Positions 52,147 to 63,897 of a stretch of 64,000 nucleotides of DNA are shown here, piece after piece (within the stretch, counting starts at the first letter, position 1; the number at the start of each line of letters is the position of its first letter). The position numbers were made by a program, and so were the translations under genes. The notes beneath the pieces were generated by a model. That model was not told the origin of the DNA, searched no databases, and worked only from the letters and a program-made list of their open reading frames with translations. Origin of the DNA: Megaleporinus macrocephalus (taxonomy: Eukaryota > Chordata > Actinopteri > Characiformes > Anostomidae); assembly GCA_021613375.1 (NCBI GenBank), contig CM038711.1:15214576-15278575 (forward strand), given 5' to 3'.

Positions 52147-52295
52147 AATGGCGTGGGTGGAAGAGGTGGAGTGGAATGGTATTATTTTCACACATACCTG
52201 TGCATACAAAGAGGGATGTTGTTTTGTTATATTTGTATTGTTTGTTCTACATTATTCTTAAAATAATAAAAATATTAATAAAAAAACAAACAAAC
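51400..52295 (+). mobile_element. L1-like LINE, truncated 3' end
   Basis: Frame 51487-51768 encodes the C-terminal part of a fish L1/Tx1-type ORF2 protein: SRDEKLQLIQFKIIHHFCWT, PSRLFRLGLKDTLTCWRCKS and EEGLLLHVLW, a typical Cys-containing C-terminal segment. Upstream the frame continues (WERDLNKMLGDEQ) but has an in-frame TAG at 51457-51459. Downstream, frameshifted, VAAFEKMSYKQLGRL and YGKKWGNY end at about 51961. A 3' tail follows, with a TA array and an A-rich end (AATAAAAAAACAAACAAAC) near 52276-52297. The reverse transcriptase and endonuclease parts are absent: a dead 5'-truncated copy. Confidence 0.85.
52089..52144. repeat. (AT)n microsatellite
   Basis: About 28 AT units inside the 3' tail of the LINE. 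Confidence 0.96.
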
Positions 52296-52297
52296 AA

Positions 52298-53767
52298 TGA
52301 ATCGTTTCACAACAAACCACTTTGCTTTACTCTGTCTACATCTCAACAATGGCTGATTTCACAAAGAAATGCTGATTTGTTGGCACTACTCAATTCTGAC
52401 AGGGTGAATTTAAAATTTTCTTCACACCTTGACAAATTTGGCCATCATATTTAGTGGCTAATTGGGTTAGTGAATGAACCGGCACAAGCTGAGTGATTGC
52501 TGCCCACACCTACAGACATCCAGAACATGATTTGTGTCACAAGTGGTCAATTCTCATAATTCACGGCCCCTCCCTCAGGCTGCACTGATGTGGCAGTCGA
52601 TTGCTGATCAGAATGTATGAGCTTTGTCAAAAAACATTGCAGAGTTCAATGAGTCAATCAGTCTACTTTATGCAGGGCCAGTTATGGATTTCCTTGCAAA
52701 AAGACAATAAAAAAACAGCAAAATCAGAGCAATGAAGCATGATCTGTGTCTCCAGTGTGAATTACGGATGTTAATATGTTCATATTGACAGACAGATGTG
52801 TAGATAATCAATGTCATACGTCAGTCTGACTGGCATTAATGACAACATTTGGTTTCTGGAGAGAATTCAGCATTGCACTCACACTCGGGCTGGAAGTTTG
52901 ACTTATGGTGGGGCGTGTTGAAGTGATACCACCCTGCCGCAGTCATATTTTACCACTAGGCATCATCAGTGGCAAAGCATGTAACAAAGGCAGAAATATG
53001 ACAGGGTTTGTTTATACGTCCCCTTGTTTTTCGTGACGGCAATATGGATGGTGCATGTACTGGATTACCTTGAGGAGACCAAAAAGGACACAAAATTTGT
53101 CGGCGGAAAATAAATTGGCTCTTGACAGCTGAGCCGCTCTGCTTTTGTGATCTAGAGCACACTTGAAATAATTGATAGACATTCTATTGTAGGCTGAGGC
53201 AGCAAGCCGGAGTGAATGACAGTTATACTTATGCTTTTATAATATGATTTGTGGAATATTGATGGCTGGTCTTACAGGATAATGCACAGTTCGTTTATCA
53301 CTGTTTGTATTTTACTCTTCAGGCCAGTTAGATATGCGAAGGTAGAGTTTGCAGCAAGAACAGGCTAAAGAAAGAACTCATTTACTTTGTTCTGACACAG
53401 CAACAGATGGGAGTCATGAGTGTTTCTGCAACTATGGTGAACTTTAACTCTTAAAAAGACAGCATGTAAACAATATAAAATACATAACAGATATACAAAA
53501 TAGCTTTTTTATGGTTTTTATCATTTGTTCATACAAAATGTCCAGACTGCAATTATACAATAATGTTCATTTAGTATATTTTTCTTTTTCTATTTGTGTA
53601 AAACTTAATAAATAAATACATTTATTATAAATATTTGCATTTTATGGTTTTCTCTACAACATGGAAAACTGACAGTAACGTTAGATGTTTTTTTTTGACT
53701 GGCATAGCACACTGAGCATGTACACCATTAGCACACTAGCAAACAACTGTTACTATGGGATTTGCTC

Positions 53768-53770
<3 letters not shown>
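52298..53770. other. Non-coding, no recognised feature
   Basis: Mixed AT-rich DNA. 52790-53170 is less AT-rich and seems non-repetitive. No gene is seen. Confidence 0.45.

Positions 53771-53774
<4 letters not shown>

Positions 53775-53815
<41 letters not shown>
53775..53815. repeat. (TA)n microsatellite
   Basis: About 20 TA units. Confidence 0.96.
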
Positions 53816-53818
<3 letters not shown>

Positions 53819-54149
53819 CTAAATGTTCTAAGTTTTATATAAAAAAAGCTGTAATTAAAGCTTTTTTTTTATAAATAATAAATGTAATTTCTTCCAAAAT
53901 GTTGACTGGGTTAAATTTGGACAGATGCTGACTTGATTAGCTTTTGCAGTCGAAATTAATTAAAGGGACACGCCAGCGAAAATAAAAAAAACATGGCTAC
54001 AGCGGTTGCAAACAAGCCTGTTCACCTCCTACAGTGGTGCCTGTAGATTGAAAGCTTCTAATGATGCATCTTGAAGGTGAAGCGATCTTTTGAACCACTA
54101 CTTGGAAAAAAAAACCCCTTTGAAGTGGGTTTTTGGGGCAAGGCTGTTT

Positions 54150-54300
54150 GAAAAGTTTTTTGATGGACTGTGGGCCATCCTAAGAAAGTCGCTGTCTTTT
54201 ACGGAGCTGCTCACTGATTGACTGACTGATTTTAACATTTTAACCAATGTACACCTGCAACAAACAGCAGGTAGCAGTATGGTTAAATGGTTATCCCTAG
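54150..54300 (+). repeat. Dispersed repeat family B, copy 2
   Basis: Aligns with 50550-50640, as described for copy 1. The match starts near GGCCATCCTAAGAAAGTCGC and ends near AACAGCAGGTAGCAGTATGG. Confidence 0.55.
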
Positions 54301-55224
54301 TGAAATGAAAAGATATACTCAGACCCCAAAACTAATAAAGGAAAGCAGAAAACAGACTGACTGAAACTTTTTATGGACCTTACAAGATTCATAGTTTTTC
54401 ATGTAAGGGTTAGGTCATCAGGCACTAGCATATGACCCCTAAGTGCACAAGAACCTGCAATAGTATTTTGACCTGTTGATCGCTTTTTGTACAATTATCA
54501 CAAACAAATGTTCATCAGAGTAACTTTAAACAGCTTAGTTGTTATTATTCTAAACGCCTATATACTAGCAGCTAGAGCTAGAAGTTTGCTTGGCTTCTGT
54601 GTGAACATAGGCATTTGTGTGATTATGTGTTAAAATCATCTGGAGGGAATGGTTTACTCAATTGTTGTTTACAGAAGTCCTTACTCAATAACCATGCTGT
54701 CAGCTCCATAGGGCAAATTAAAGTTTTGATAACATAGTTTGTACTTCTTGGCTCAAATAACATGTAAAAAAAGGTGTGTTCAAAATTTGTTCTAAATACT
54801 GTAAATGTATATATCTTTTGGCTAACTGGCTTATTAGATGGTTTACATAACTTTAGCTTTTTTTCTCTGCCTGAAAGTGTAAAACATGCCTGTGGTCTTC
54901 AGGTTTTCAGGTTTTCTTTGACATCTAAGTTTATTGAGTTACACTAATGCAAGTTTGGTTGTATTTATTAGCCCAAAGAACAGTGCCTATGGCTAGACGC
55001 AGGATTGGTTGGCACCACAGAGGCTCCAATCAGTTGTATGCTGTATAAAGCCAAGTGGGGACAGTCTAGGAACACTATGAAATGCCCAAAAGTGCCTTAA
55101 ACAGATGATGCAATAACGCTTAAATATTTAAAAAAAAAAATCTAGGCTTTTTTCAAGTTCTTTATTGCAAAGGATGAGTTGAAGCTCACCTCTTTGCCTA
55201 AAATATATATGCAAAAAAAATATC

Positions 55225-55400
55225 TGTGAACATCAACCTTCAGACGACACTGCATTAAAAAGGGCATGTTTCTGGGATACATGCTAAGTGGATGTCATAC
55301 ATCAACATTGTCCTGATTAACTGCTGACTTCTCTGGACCTAAGCTCATCTGATGCACAGTGCAAATGTGCGTTCTGGTCTTTTGCTGTGTTTTGCAAAGC
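55225..55400 (+). pseudogene. Small Tc1-like transposase relic
   Basis: CAGACGACACTGCATTAAAA and TCTGGACCTAAGCTCATCTG followed by ATGCACAGTGCAAATG resemble parts of the transposase gene seen at 37.7-37.9 kb (CAGGTGCCACTGCATTTAAA; TCTGGACCAAAGCTCATTTA), in the same order. Strongly decayed. Confidence 0.45.
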
Positions 55401-58400
55401 AGACTGTTGTGTTCCTAGGAGCAATAGACCATCTAGACTCTTACCAGTGTAACGTTTGGTAGTCAGTATTTGCATAGTATGGGGCTAACCTTTTTAAAAA
55501 TATGCGTCTTAATAATTCAAAATATGACACCAAAGCCCTATAAGATTGCACAACTATAGACTTGTATAACAGAAGAATGACAGAAATTATACCTTTAAAA
55601 CTGATTCAGTCTCCAAACGATTATTAAGTGGTGTAAAAAGGAAAGGCCATATAACACGGTGGAAAAGCATGCTCCTGTCCAACTTTCTTTAAAACATGTT
55701 GCAGGCAACAAGTTTGTACGGTAAAACATAAAATATTGTGCTTTTGTATCATTTTTACTGTAACACAAGTCAAACAATTTTTTATATTTTACTAATTACT
55801 GTTTTCTGATTGTATTAGCATTTCACAAATCGTCCCAACACGTTTGCTATTGGTTTTGTATTTAAATAATGCATGAAAAAACACTGATAAACAAAAACAA
55901 GAAAACAATATAAAATCAGTTTGTCAAACTGTTAAAGGTGAAGGCTGTAATGTTAAGCCATAGAATAATAGATAACATGACGACATATGGCATTCTGGTT
56001 TTAGATAAAATAATACACATTCAATTTTATGAATAAAAAACAATTGTATCGCTCAGAACTGCAAGTATCACTAGTTCAAAATAGATCCACCCATCCCTAT
56101 AACGCCTTAATTCAATGCACCCTATCATGCCTCATCTGGCCGCTTGCTAATGGGATCCATTACGGTGCCAGACCAATGTAAATGCACTTAAGGGAATATT
56201 GATGCGGGATGGTTGTAAGCTGTGAGTCATGTCATATATTTATTCTGTTTATTATCCGTTTGGAGTTCGTGTTTACCCTCAGATTTATCTTTCATTTGAT
56301 CCACTCCCACAGACCCCCATAGTCAGAGCATTCAACTAATCAGAGCAGATCTCATCTTTGCTCACTGTTATTTGCAACGCCTCTCTGGACTCATGTTTTC
56401 ATGTGTAATTGGGACCGATCGTTACGGATTAATCTCCTTGTCCTCATTTTCTCTCAGGTCAATACCAAAGCTTGGCTCGTAGAGGGACCTGTTTGAGGCT
56501 TTTGTTTGAGCGGACGGTAGTGAGACAAAAGCTTGCAGATAATTCTCTCCTCCACATCAGATGGCACCCCCCTCCCCATCCTGCAATTAAAAGTATCATT
56601 AGCATTTAAATTGCCAAGTAAGATTGTGATCAGCTCCGAATCGATAAAGGCAGCATAGATCATCACTCTGGCCAGTCTGAAACCCACAGTCAAAACCCTG
56701 CAACTAGGCCTAGTTCTCCAGCTTTTTTATAGTAATACTGAAGAAACTGAAAGCTCTGTCAGATTCATGGTGTGCCTGCGTTTGTCAAATAAAAACTTTT
56801 TTTTAAACATTCACTCCTCTACGGTAGCCTTTAGTGTCCATCTCTCTGCTGATAACTGTGCCTCTTTTGTCAAAGCCGACCAAAAAGTAATTTTCTTTTC
56901 TTTTCTTTCCTTTTTTTACACTCTCCTTGCTTCTTCCTAAAGCTCTTCTCATAGATTACTCCTTTCAGAGGAGGGATTAGTTATGTTTTTTCTCTCTATC
57001 CCCGTCAAATCTCCTCCCTTAAGCTGCCCTGAGCCTTTTGTGGGCAGCCAAGCAAGGAGGACTCCTGGTCTTCAAGGTGGATGTCTCTGCAAGGGGCCAT
57101 GCAACCTTATAAAAAAAAAAAAACAGACTCCAGAGAGCAGCCCAGAGCAGCCCAGAGCAGCCGTGGCTCAAAGCCACTCGAACATGTCTATCAATCTGGA
57201 TGCATGTCCGGAGGGAGACTTTAAACCTTTCCAGTGACCGGAGATGCAAAAAATACAAAGGTGTGATCTTTGCAGCGGTCAAAACCAGCCCCACTCCCCA
57301 GTCTGTTGACAAGAAGTTTCATGTTTGTTATGAGCCCACGCAGGTTAGCCAGTTCATTAGTGTCCAATGATGTTGTGTTAGCAGCAGTTTTGAAAAAAGA
57401 TGTGGTGTCTCGAAGGAAGCACTTGTGTAGTAAAGCAGCCAGCGCCCCCCAAAATCTCCCAGATGCCACCCCAAAATTTCTGCCTCGTTATTGCCATCCA
57501 TCTCACCATGGCAGGTGTTTAAGAGGAGAAGGCGTGCCTTCAAGTAGAGTCTCATTTTGCACGTTCCTCAGTGCAAGAATAGGCTTTCTGTTAGGCTTAA
57601 CTTTCCAACACTCTGCGTACCTTTCTTCGCACATACACTCCACCACCACCAAAACCCTCAACATCCATGCCGAATGTCGCACACACTGCCACCCTGATGA
57701 AATTCACTGCCATCCCTGGAAAAGTCTCTAGAACCACTACTGTGTGATGGAGGGGATACCTAGTTAGCTGGTGGTTAATGACTACAATTGGAAAGAAAAT
57801 TGAAAAGAAGAAGACTGAAGAAGAATAACACATCCTCTTACCTGCTTTGTAAACAAATACAAGTACAAAACACAACAGCGGAAGTGGTGTTGAACAGTGC
57901 TCTGGGAAACGGAGATAACAAAGCCATTGGCTTACCCATGCAGAGATATCCAAACAGGAGGTGGCATGTGTTAGTAATTAAAGCTGTCAAGTGGTACTGC
58001 TTTGTTTCCTCCGACCATGGCAAGCTGCATTACTTTGATTCAGATTTTTTCTCCGGATTGGGTCACCGCACTGAAAATTGTCAAACGCGTTGAACATTAG
58101 TTTCAAATGTTGCATGCAGTTTTGAGTCATTGTTGATTTTACATTAGAAATGGCTGAATACTGTAATTGAAAGCACAACTTGTGCTGATCGCTAACACCT
58201 GCTGATGCTTTGAATAGATTAAATATTTCATAATGCTAAGTCTGCTGAGATGGGTTCAACCTCTAGGCCTTTTTCTTTTTGTCCAATCCCCTTAATATAT
58301 GTCATTTTAGTTTTTTCCACTGCAATGGCCTCTTAATTTCCAGGGAGGCACAGGAGGTAGGTATTTCTTTCCACAGTGCATCATTAGATCCTTGGGGGTG

Positions 58401-58972
58401 CTATTTTCCACATACTGTTCTTGTAACCACTCCTAATGGATTTAAATGGCCAAATCAATTGTTCAGCTCAGTGATTCATGACTCCTAAAGTTTTGAGTTG
58501 GATTGTTATTCTATAACACTGCATGATACTCAATACGAGAAAAAAGGTAAATCATGATACCTTATATTTCAATAATAATTGGATCAATAATAATCAACGT
58601 CAATTTTCCCAGTGGAGAAAGAGCACAGAATATATGAGGAGATCAAGAAGTGGCAGGGTGCTCCAAAGAAAATCACGAATAGAATATGAGGAAAGTTACT
58701 GAATTATTTAACGCCCTTTCATTATTGCTTTGCTTTGAATAAAGATAATGGAACATCGGTGGCAGACGCTTTTTGCCATATCTCAGTATCTTGCACACAT
58801 TCTCAAAACAAACACCCTCACACTTAAGCATACAACTCCTGTGAACCACATTTTGGCTTATGAAATCATGCCTGAGGCAAAAAAGGAGGCGTGTCCTTCC
58901 ACAGGTTTGGGTTTCAAGTGCGCCACATGAGTCTTACTAAGCAGGGTGGAAATCAACATTTACTTTAAAATT
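55401..58972. other. Non-coding; non-repetitive stretch at 56.1-57.8 kb
   Basis: 56090-56460 and 56500-56700 are balanced in composition, repeat-poor and hold motifs such as GCTAATGGGATCCATTACGG, so they are candidate conserved DNA. A 153-codon frame at 57270-57731 overlaps minus-strand frames and has no recognisable family. A 10-bp unit CAGCCCAGAG repeats about three times near 57137-57165. Confidence 0.35.
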
Positions 58973-59062
58973 AAAAGAATGGTTCTGCAAAAATCATATT
59001 GACACCACACTGACATCTTAATGAAGTAAAAATTGATGTCAACTTGCCGAACCATTCCTTTA
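58973..59062. mobile_element. Tiny palindromic element, about 90 bp
   Basis: AAAAGAATGGTTCTGC at the left is mirrored by the inverse of AAAGGAATGGTTCGGC at the right, with a further inner match around TTGACACC / GATGTCAA. It would fold into a hairpin. No related copy was noticed in the window. Confidence 0.5.
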
Positions 59063-59309
59063 ACCTGTGTGTTGCTGAGCAACATGGTAACGAATTAGAC
59101 ATCTGAAAGGCAGACTGCTTGCAAACCAACAGTGATGCTGACGTGTGAAAACCCCAAAGCTGCTGTACCTGATACACTTACACCAGTGGCACACACACAC
59201 TCTACCATGGCAGTACCACATTAGCGTCACTTCTGGTCCAAACAATATCTGGAATTCTGCCTGACAGCAAAAGAGCTACAGTCTGTACGTGTACTCAGTG
59301 AACGCCTTA

Positions 59310-59465
59310 GGTAGATGTCTTTGATATAGAGGCCAGTAAGTGGAAGTATAAGGTTAGTATTTCAGATAAAGTGGCCAGTAGTTAAAAAGTAAAAGTAAGG
59401 TGTTTTTAAATGAGCTACCTGGTTTTGTGAGTTAACAGCAGGTGTTTATAATAAAGTGACTTTAA
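59310..59465 (+). repeat. Degenerate start of the 42-bp minisatellite
   Basis: GAGGCCAGTAAGTGGAAGTA, AGATAAAGTGGCCAGTAG and GCAGGTGTTTATAATAAAGT are diverged units. An inserted repeat (about 59500-59830) separates them from the main array. Confidence 0.55.
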
Positions 59466-59499
59466 TTAGAGTTTAAGCAATATGTTTCTTTTTTGTTAA

Positions 59500-59830
59500 A
59501 ACATTCCATCAACATTATCAACATCATCAAAACTATCAACAGAATGTAAAGAAATTATGTATCATGGGTACCAGAGATGTCTATGTATTGTGTTTCAGAG
59601 ATATATACTTAAGTAAGCAAAAACAAAAGCATGTTATAAATAGAAGCATTAACATTGGTGTTAAGACACTCTTGGCAAGTGAAAGGATGAAGTTTGATGC
59701 TGAATTGCAATGGTTCTTATAGACTGCTAAATACAGAAGAGGGAGGAGGAGGGACTTTTCGGGTGATTTGTCTCCCCCTATTGTTTTGTATTGTGAGCAT
59801 GAATTTAGCAGGCATTTTTTTTGAAAAAGT
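59500..59830. repeat. Relative of the nested MITE, splitting the minisatellite
   Basis: ACAGAATGTAAAGAAATTAT, AGAGATGTCTATGTATTGTG, TTAACATTGGTGTTAAGACA and GTGAAAGGATGAAGTTTGAT match in order the interior of the 48.03-48.39 kb element (TTAACATTGGCAGACAGC; GTATGAAGTTTAATGCTGAA). Confidence 0.5.
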
Positions 59831-60058
59831 GGTTAGCCAGTGCTTGAAACTAAAAGGCAGGTATTTCTAATAAAGTGGTCCATGCTTTAAAGTAAAAAGA
59901 AAGGTGTTTCTAATAAAGTGGCCAGTGAGGGGAATTAAAAGCAGGTGTTTCTAATGAGGTGGCCAGTGCTTGAAAGTAAAAGGCAGGTGTTTCTAGTAAA
60001 GTGGCCGGTGATTGGAAGTAAAATGGTGTTTCTAATAAAGTGGATGGTGGGTGCACAG
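59830..60058 (+). repeat. Minisatellite, unit about 42 bp
   Basis: Units beginning GGTGTTTCTAATAAAGTGGC start at about 59860, 59903, 59944, 59986 and 60025 (spacing 39-43), each with CAGTG(A/C)-TTGAAAGTAAAAGGCA. The unit core 'ggtgtttctaataaagtggccagtgagtg' equals the end of the common otophysan palindromic repeat. Confidence 0.75.
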
Positions 60059-61129
60059 TTGCTATAGTAATCATTATTGAAACATAACATAAGTATAGCT
60101 TGTGTTTACATGTAAGATGGACTACTACTTACATGTAAGATTGACTATAAATAGAATAATAATTATAATTGGTGCAACACCTAAAACATTTTGGGAGGGC
60201 ATGTGTGTTTGTTTATGTTTTGGGGAGTGGGTGGGTAGGTCTTTTTATCTGTGTTGTTAACGAATACTGACAGGCTGCTCTCTCTCTCTCTCACAAACAC
60301 ACTGCTCTCTCTCTCCTCTACCCTTGCTATCTCTCTATCTCCCCCTCATGTCAGCGAGTCATGCAACGTGAGCACAAAAATAGAGTTAAAATAAAAAAAT
60401 TAAATAAAAAATGATAGCAGCGGTGGAACACAAGCTCAGAGGCTACAACTGCTCCACATTAGAGATGTTTGCCTGAAGCTTCCAAACGCAACACAAATAA
60501 AAACACTGGCTGGAGTGAATCAACAGTCTTCACTCTGACTATGTGCATGCTCATAACTGTGTCTGTGTGTGAGGGAAGAAGAGAAAAGCGCACTTACATA
60601 CACACACATATGAGTATGCTGGGTTCTCTGTTGAAAAGGTCACTGCACACCCACAGCACAGGAGCTAATGGAACTAAGCCCTATGAGCACTAAATGACTG
60701 AATGCTTCACTATATTCAGGAGCTCCTTCCTCAACTGCCATATCAGCGCTTGTAGCTGTGCTTGTTACAAGACCACTTGCATTATTCATATGACTCCTTT
60801 ATGAACTCCACCAATTAGAGCAGGCGCAGTCATTTCCATGCTGAAGTTTTTGCAGGAATATTACTGCATATTCAGTTCTCTGTTAGCCACTCATTAGTTC
60901 TTGTATTGTGGATGAATAGTTCTTAAATGTGTGATGTTTTTGAGATACCTTTATAGTTTGGAATGACCAATCAAGAATTAGGAAAGCATGTATTTAATGA
61001 TACAAAACCAGGAGATAAGTGTAAATATGATGTTAATATGTTAGTTCTTTAAAATAGGTTTTAAAGTCTTAGTAGGAAGTTAGCCTGTCTGAAAAATCAA
61101 AGTAAAGTGCACAAAAACTTATTTACAAT
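60059..61129. other. Non-coding with CT-rich simple sequence
   Basis: CT-rich runs at about 60280-60350. The frame 60469-60693 has no family. No gene is called. Confidence 0.45.
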
Positions 61130-61525
61130 CAACACTGACCAGCCACCTAATTAGGTACACTTAATTAGGTACATTTTATCAGCTCCAGACTGTATATCTG
61201 TATACATATCCACTTATACCCTGTTCTTTAAAGCTCAAGACCACTACGACAGTTATTATTTGAGTGGTCGATCATTCTCAGGACTCCATTGACAATGTCA
61301 GGGCGGCAGCATGTTACTGTGTTACACTGGTGAGAGTGGATTAGACACAGCAGTACTGCTGGAATTTTTAAACACTCTGTCTACTCACTATCTGCTCTTT
61401 TAGACTAAAGTAGTCCACCTTGTGAACTCAATAACTTATAATAACTCATCTCTTGCTGCAAAGGTCATTTTCTAGTCCTTTAACTCCGAAAATATTTGGC
61501 TGGTGGACAGTGATCCACCACAAAA
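61130..61525 (+). repeat. Half copy of the otophysan palindromic repeat
   Basis: GACCAGCCACCTAATTAGGT, GACCACTACGACAGTTATTA, GATCATTCTCAGGACTCC, TGGATTAGACACAGCAGTAC and TTTTAAACACTCTGTCTACT correspond to one arm of the repeat at 44705-45295. Confidence 0.65.
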
Positions 61526-63578
61526 AAAGATGAAATAATACAAAACAAAAATATATAAAGTATGAAAAAATATATAATGTACAAAATGATCACATATTGT
61601 TTTTATTGTTTTTATTATCACATCTTTTCATCATCATATCATCATATCTTTTTTATTGGGACAAGGCTATCCCCAAGTCTAAGTCTAACCCTAACCCTGT
61701 AAATAATACTTGATTTTATTATTGATAATTGATAGTTGAAACATTTAGTTTTATCATGAGTTAATGTTTTAAGTCAGTCACCTTTATTTAAAACAGACAC
61801 TCACATGTTTTATGGTACAGCATGTTAAAACTGTTGTTTAAGACTCTCTGTGCAGTCTGAAAGATTCCTATTAATGAAACTTTTTCACTCCCTATGATGT
61901 GTCTGGATATGCTGTGTAATCCATTCTGCATGAAAAAAAAAAACGGTGATAAAAAGTTTTTTTAAAAAGTCTACATTTTAGTATATCCCAGTCCATCATG
62001 GTCACATGGTTAGCAGTTACACACCATTGTTTTAAAGTAAATGTGTCCCAAAGTCTTAAAAAAATCTTTGCAATGACTAGCAATACACTCACACACACAC
62101 ACACATTCACACAATATTGTGGTCAATATTTCAGTGTTATGGCTGTCTTGTTATTAACAGAAAGTGATCAGTTTGAAATCTTTGTAAGAGCTGAACTGTT
62201 GAACTATCTTTATAACAGTTTGATTGAACGATCCATATGCTTGTCTGCATGTGTGACTCATCTGCAGTGTGTAAAGTGTTGGCAGGCAGTTTGTGCTGTC
62301 GCGTGGCACTTTGACTGGGGCATGCCATTAGCCCTGTCTGAAACAAGGTGATATGGAGTGGAAGTAAGAGGCCTGAAAGAAAGAGTTAAGAGACGCACTC
62401 ATGCACAAAGTAGCCTTCTCTCTAAAGAGCCTGCTTGGCCTCACGGAAAGGTCATGTTATTCAATAAGGACAGCGGCGAATAGGCTCGGCTGTGTGCGTA
62501 GGCGTTTCTGTCAGACGCAGTCAGAGAGCTCGTAGGTACACATCCTCTCTTTCGCTGTCTCTCTCTCACTGCTTCATTATCTTTGATCTGATATCCTGTC
62601 AGCTTGCGCTTCATGACATCTGACTGCTAACATATTTGAGGGAAGAGATTTTCTCTTTGTGCCAATTACACAGCAACTTTCTTTCTGCTCGCCTGTCGGA
62701 CGGAATTATTTGGATCGTCATCAAATGATCCAAATGTTGAGGTTGAAATAATGGATTTGCTTATGTGCATGTGTGCACACATACAGTCTTCTGTGCGTAT
62801 TGGAGTGACAAAGTCAATTATTTATTTTAGCTGTACAATGAAGACATTGGGGTTTGATGCCAGATGATGAATATGAGATGATGTGAATGACAGCTTTTAT
62901 TTCCTGGTATTTGCATTTATAGTTTTAAACAACACATTTAGAAATTAGACAAAATTTTAGGGTGAGTACTAGTGTGAAAACACACAGTCTTATAGGAAAT
63001 TAAAGTAATATCAGGATCGGACTACTAAATTTCACCTGTTTTTTTTTTTTTGCACAATTTAGTGACAAATTTCTAGCACCGCATGTAAACATGAAAAACA
63101 GGAATGAAGAACAAAACTGAGAGCATCCCAATAAAAAGTCTTGGAGGTCAGAGTTTTTAGCATTTTCCTGCCTAGTTGTACACATTCTATTATGCATTGT
63201 TGATGTTGACCAATAGAATCAGTGTAAAGTGTTCTCTGGTGCATATTTTTGAGCATGATGCAGAAAAACAAGGATGCTGCTGTTGCAGCTGCAGGTGGAA
63301 TGCCACAACAGATGAAAGATCTGTTGAACTGTGGCAACACTACCTGTGCCTTTATGATGTTTACTCGAGGTAGTATTAAGACAAAATCCAAAAAGAAAAA
63401 ATAAGAGTGAAAAAATAGCACTTATAGCATCTGTTACATACAGCAAACTTGTTAGCTAGCTACATTTATAAAATGCTCTTTACATATTAGCACATTTGTT
63501 TATCTTGGCATACTTCTCTTGGTGTAATTCTCTGTGTAACCCACAATCATTTTTTCTTTCTGTTCTTTTTCTTTATAG
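61526..63578. other. Non-coding, no recognised gene
   Basis: AT-rich with short CA runs near 62087-62105. 62420-62760 is more balanced and repeat-poor. The frame 61998-62351 (117 codons) is not recognisable. Minus-strand frames at 63000-63446 are low complexity. Confidence 0.4.
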
Positions 63579-63617
63579 AACCAAACTGCAGGTATCCCAT
63601 ATAATTCTTCGACATAG
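63579..63617 (+). CDS. Possible last or micro exon of the nectin-like gene
   Basis: A long pyrimidine run (63551-63574) ends in TATAG at 63574-63578, a good splice acceptor. If joined in phase 0 to the weak donor at 48680, the frame reads NQTAGIPYNSST and stops at TAG 63615-63617. Alternatively CTGCAG/GTATCC at 63591-63592 could act as a donor, giving a 13-nt microexon. I cannot match either reading to a known nectin tail, so this may be a decoy splice site in an intron. Confidence 0.15.
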   Translation, partial: NQTAGIPYNSST

Positions 63618-63619
63618 GG

Positions 63620-63822
63620 TACTCAGACGTAGCTCTTACATAGTACTCAGCATAGGGGTCATGCATGGCACTTAGACATAGCACTTACATATAACTTACA
63701 TATAACTATAGCATAATGCTCATACATAACGCTTAGGCCTGGGGCTTATAAATAGCTCTTAGACACAGCGCTCATACATAGTGCTCATACATAGTGCTCA
63801 TATATAGCACTTATATATAGGG

Positions 63823-63830
<8 letters not shown>
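63620..63830 (+). repeat. Degenerate 13-bp tandem array
   Basis: GCTCATACATAGT repeats cleanly at about 63770-63800, with variants GCTCATATATAGC and ACTTATATATAGG after it and looser ones before (CACTTAGACATAG, CTCATACATAACG). Confidence 0.7.

Positions 63831-63896
<66 letters not shown>
63826..63896. repeat. (AT)n microsatellite
   Basis: About 35 AT units that grow directly out of the last 13-bp units. Confidence 0.97.

Positions 63897-63897
<1 letters not shown>

Noticed and set aside
57270..57731. 153-codon plus-strand frame
   Set aside because: Four minus-strand frames overlap it, the composition is low in charged structure, and no domain is recognisable.
61685..61700. CTAACCCTAACCCTG, telomere-like repeat
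   Set aside because: Only two units; too short to be an interstitial telomere array.
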